Below, piece after piece: positions 5,954 to 6,662 of a DNA stretch of 6,662 nt. The position numbers and the translations under genes were made by a program. The stretch's first letter is position 1; every line of letters begins with the position of its first letter. The notes below the pieces were generated by a model that was given only the letters and a program-made list of their open reading frames with translations, did no database searches and had not been told where the DNA came from. The stretch comes from JBAXGE01 sp044344145 (GTDB lineage: Bacteria > Planctomycetota > Phycisphaerae > WQYP01), in the NCBI GenBank assembly GCA_044344145.1, contig JBIJDM010000166.1, positions 1-6,662 of the forward strand. The letters are read 5' to 3'.

Positions 5954-6077
5954 GATTCTGGGTTGCGTGTTTGACGGCGGGGGAGTATCTTCTCGTTTTT
6001 GGCGGTTGATTCTTGCGGCGTGCCGGGGTGTGCCTGGTGTGTACTGGAATTCGTCCTATTTATTTACGGAGTGTGTC

Positions 6078-6395
6078 ATGACCGAAGCGAATAATGCCCA
6101 GACGGGCCAACAGCAGCAAATCGAAGTCCGCGTACGCGAAGAGAAGGCCCAGACCTATTACAGCAATGTGGTCCGGGTCGGCGGCACGGCGGAAGAACTG
6201 ATCGTGGATTTTGCCATCAATCATCAGGACCCGGAAAACCCCGGCGTGCTCATGATGGATATCAACGCCAAGATCGTGATGAACCTGTATGCCGCCAAGC
6301 GGCTGACGCTGGCCCTCAGCCAGACCGTACAGCGCTATGAACAACAGTTCGGCCCCATCGAACTGGACGTCCGCAAGCGTCTGCGTCAGGGCTAA
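6078..6395 (+). CDS. DUF3467 family protein
   Basis: A small protein of 105 residues. The start is ATG 6078, with GGAG (6068-6071) 6 bases upstream. The frame runs back to 5967, but those codons look non-coding and have no binding site. Residues 1-15 are a flexible Asn/Gln-rich tail. The rest fits DUF3467: EKAQTYYSNVVRVGGTAEEL, IVDFAINHQDPE, AKIVMNLYAAKRLTLALSQ, then YEQQFGPIEL. The family consists of short, probably single-domain soluble proteins found in bacteria and archaea, with no established function that I know of. No membrane segment, signal peptide or cysteines are present. It lies 124 bases after the PH-domain gene and is closed by a strong terminator 29 bases later. A weak possible promoter (TTGCGT 5963-5968, TATCTT 5986-5991, 17-base spacing) lies in front of it. 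Confidence 0.88.
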   Translation: MTEANNAQTGQQQQIEVRVREEKAQTYYSNVVRVGGTAEELIVDFAINHQDPENPGVLMMDINAKIVMNLYAAKRLTLALSQTVQRYEQQFGPIELDVRKRLRQG

Positions 6396-6424
6396 GGTCC
6401 GACGGGATGTAATGGTGAAAATTG

Positions 6425-6460
6425 ACCTGCCCGCGTGTCCGCACGCGGGCAGGTTTTTTT
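6425..6460 (+). terminator. Intrinsic terminator after the DUF3467 gene
   Basis: CCTGCCCGCGTG (6426-6437) and CACGCGGGCAGG (6442-6453) form a perfect 12-bp stem around the loop TCCG, with an added A-T pair (6425/6454), followed by seven T (6454-6460). It ends the rightward unit. The left flank has only a few A residues, so efficient termination of leftward transcripts is less certain. Confidence 0.93.
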
Positions 6461-6491
6461 ATGGCCCGGAGGTGATATCGGGAGCAAACTA

Positions 6492-6520
6492 TTGCCAGCA
6501 GCCGGTGGGGGTGCCATAAT
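6492..6520 (+). promoter_or_regulatory. Extended -10 sigma70-type promoter
   Basis: TTGCCA (6492-6497) and CATAAT (6515-6520) each match five of six consensus bases and are separated by exactly 17 bases. A TG at 6512-6513, one base before the -10 box, gives an extended -10 element. Transcription would begin near 6527 and run into the exported-protein gene starting at 6570. Confidence 0.65.
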
Positions 6521-6527
6521 GTTATGG
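6514..6527. promoter_or_regulatory. Perfect dyad overlapping the -10 box (candidate operator)
   Basis: CCATAA (6514-6519) and TTATGG (6522-6527) are exact inverted repeats around TG. The dyad covers the -10 box and the likely transcription start, where a repressor would block RNA polymerase. The arms are short, so chance is possible and no regulator is known. Confidence 0.35.
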
Positions 6528-6569
6528 TGATTGCGTGGTGGATGCAGGTGCGTTCCTTGGAGTTTGGCG

Positions 6570-6662
6570 ATGATGGCACAAAAAACATGGCGGCGACAGT
6601 GGTTGGTATGGGCCTGCGTGGGCACGATCAGCGTGCTTTGTCAGGCGCAGTCTGCGCCGGTG
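6570..6662 (+). CDS. Exported protein, N-terminus only (signal peptide; partial)
   Basis: The first 31 codons of a gene cut by the window end. ATG 6570 has GGAG (6559-6562) 7 bases upstream; ATG 6573 directly after it is the alternative start. The sequence MMAQKTWRRQ is followed by a hydrophobic core WLVWACVGTISVLC and then QAQSAPV, a typical Sec signal peptide with possible cleavage after AQSA or nearby. The RRQWL could hint at a Tat signal, but the RRxFLK consensus is not met. No lipobox is present around the cysteine. It has its own promoter at 6492-6520. The mature protein is outside the window, so the function cannot be told. Confidence 0.72.
   Translation, partial: MMAQKTWRRQWLVWACVGTISVLCQAQSAPV

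Noticed and set aside
5963..5991. Promoter TTGCGT-17-TATCTT before the DUF3467 gene
   Set aside because: Only 3/6 and 4/6 matches, which is too weak to list as a feature; mentioned in the gene entry only.

Overview
The window reads as GC-rich bacterial chromosome, most likely from a planctomycete and plausibly the class Phycisphaerae. The main clue is the zinc-ribbon signature CxxCxYNLRGLxxxGRCPECG at the start of the leftmost proteins; from memory it is very common in that phylum. The second clue is a Zn-ribbon/PH-domain membrane protein of a style common there. This placement is inference; no rRNA or marker gene is present.

Layout. Positions 1-2087 hold three minus-strand genes in a row with 4- and 10-base gaps. 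Two are complete paralogous membrane proteins (N-terminal four-cysteine zinc ribbon plus about six membrane segments). The third is cut by the left edge. Positions 2088-2570 are a long divergent intergenic region. Its left half carries a 16-bp near-palindrome one base away from a known chromosomal parS sequence. Its right half is a compact control region for the leucine gene: a near-consensus sigma70 promoter, a 25-codon leucine-rich leader peptide with tandem CTA codons, competing RNA helices, and an intrinsic terminator just before leuA. Positions 2580-4979 hold leuA (2-isopropylmalate synthase) and, 15 bases later, an RluA-type pseudouridine synthase. Positions 5087-6395 hold a double zinc-ribbon PH-domain membrane protein and a DUF3467 protein, closed by a strong terminator at 6425-6460. 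At the right edge a new unit begins: an extended -10 promoter with an overlapping perfect dyad, then the signal peptide of an exported protein cut by the window end.

How it works together. The strongest story is that leuA appears to be controlled by ribosome-mediated transcription attenuation, as in enterobacterial leuL-leuABCD. Stalling at the Leu codons would mask the first strand of a pairing series, free a segment overlapping the leader stop codon to pair with the 5' arm of the terminator, and so let transcription continue into leuA. Every required element is visible in order and with workable spacing. I know of no described case in this lineage, but could not search. The leader ATG falls about where transcription should begin, so the leader peptide may be translated from a leaderless mRNA. 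The other genes look like ordinary housekeeping or uncharacterised planctomycete genes.
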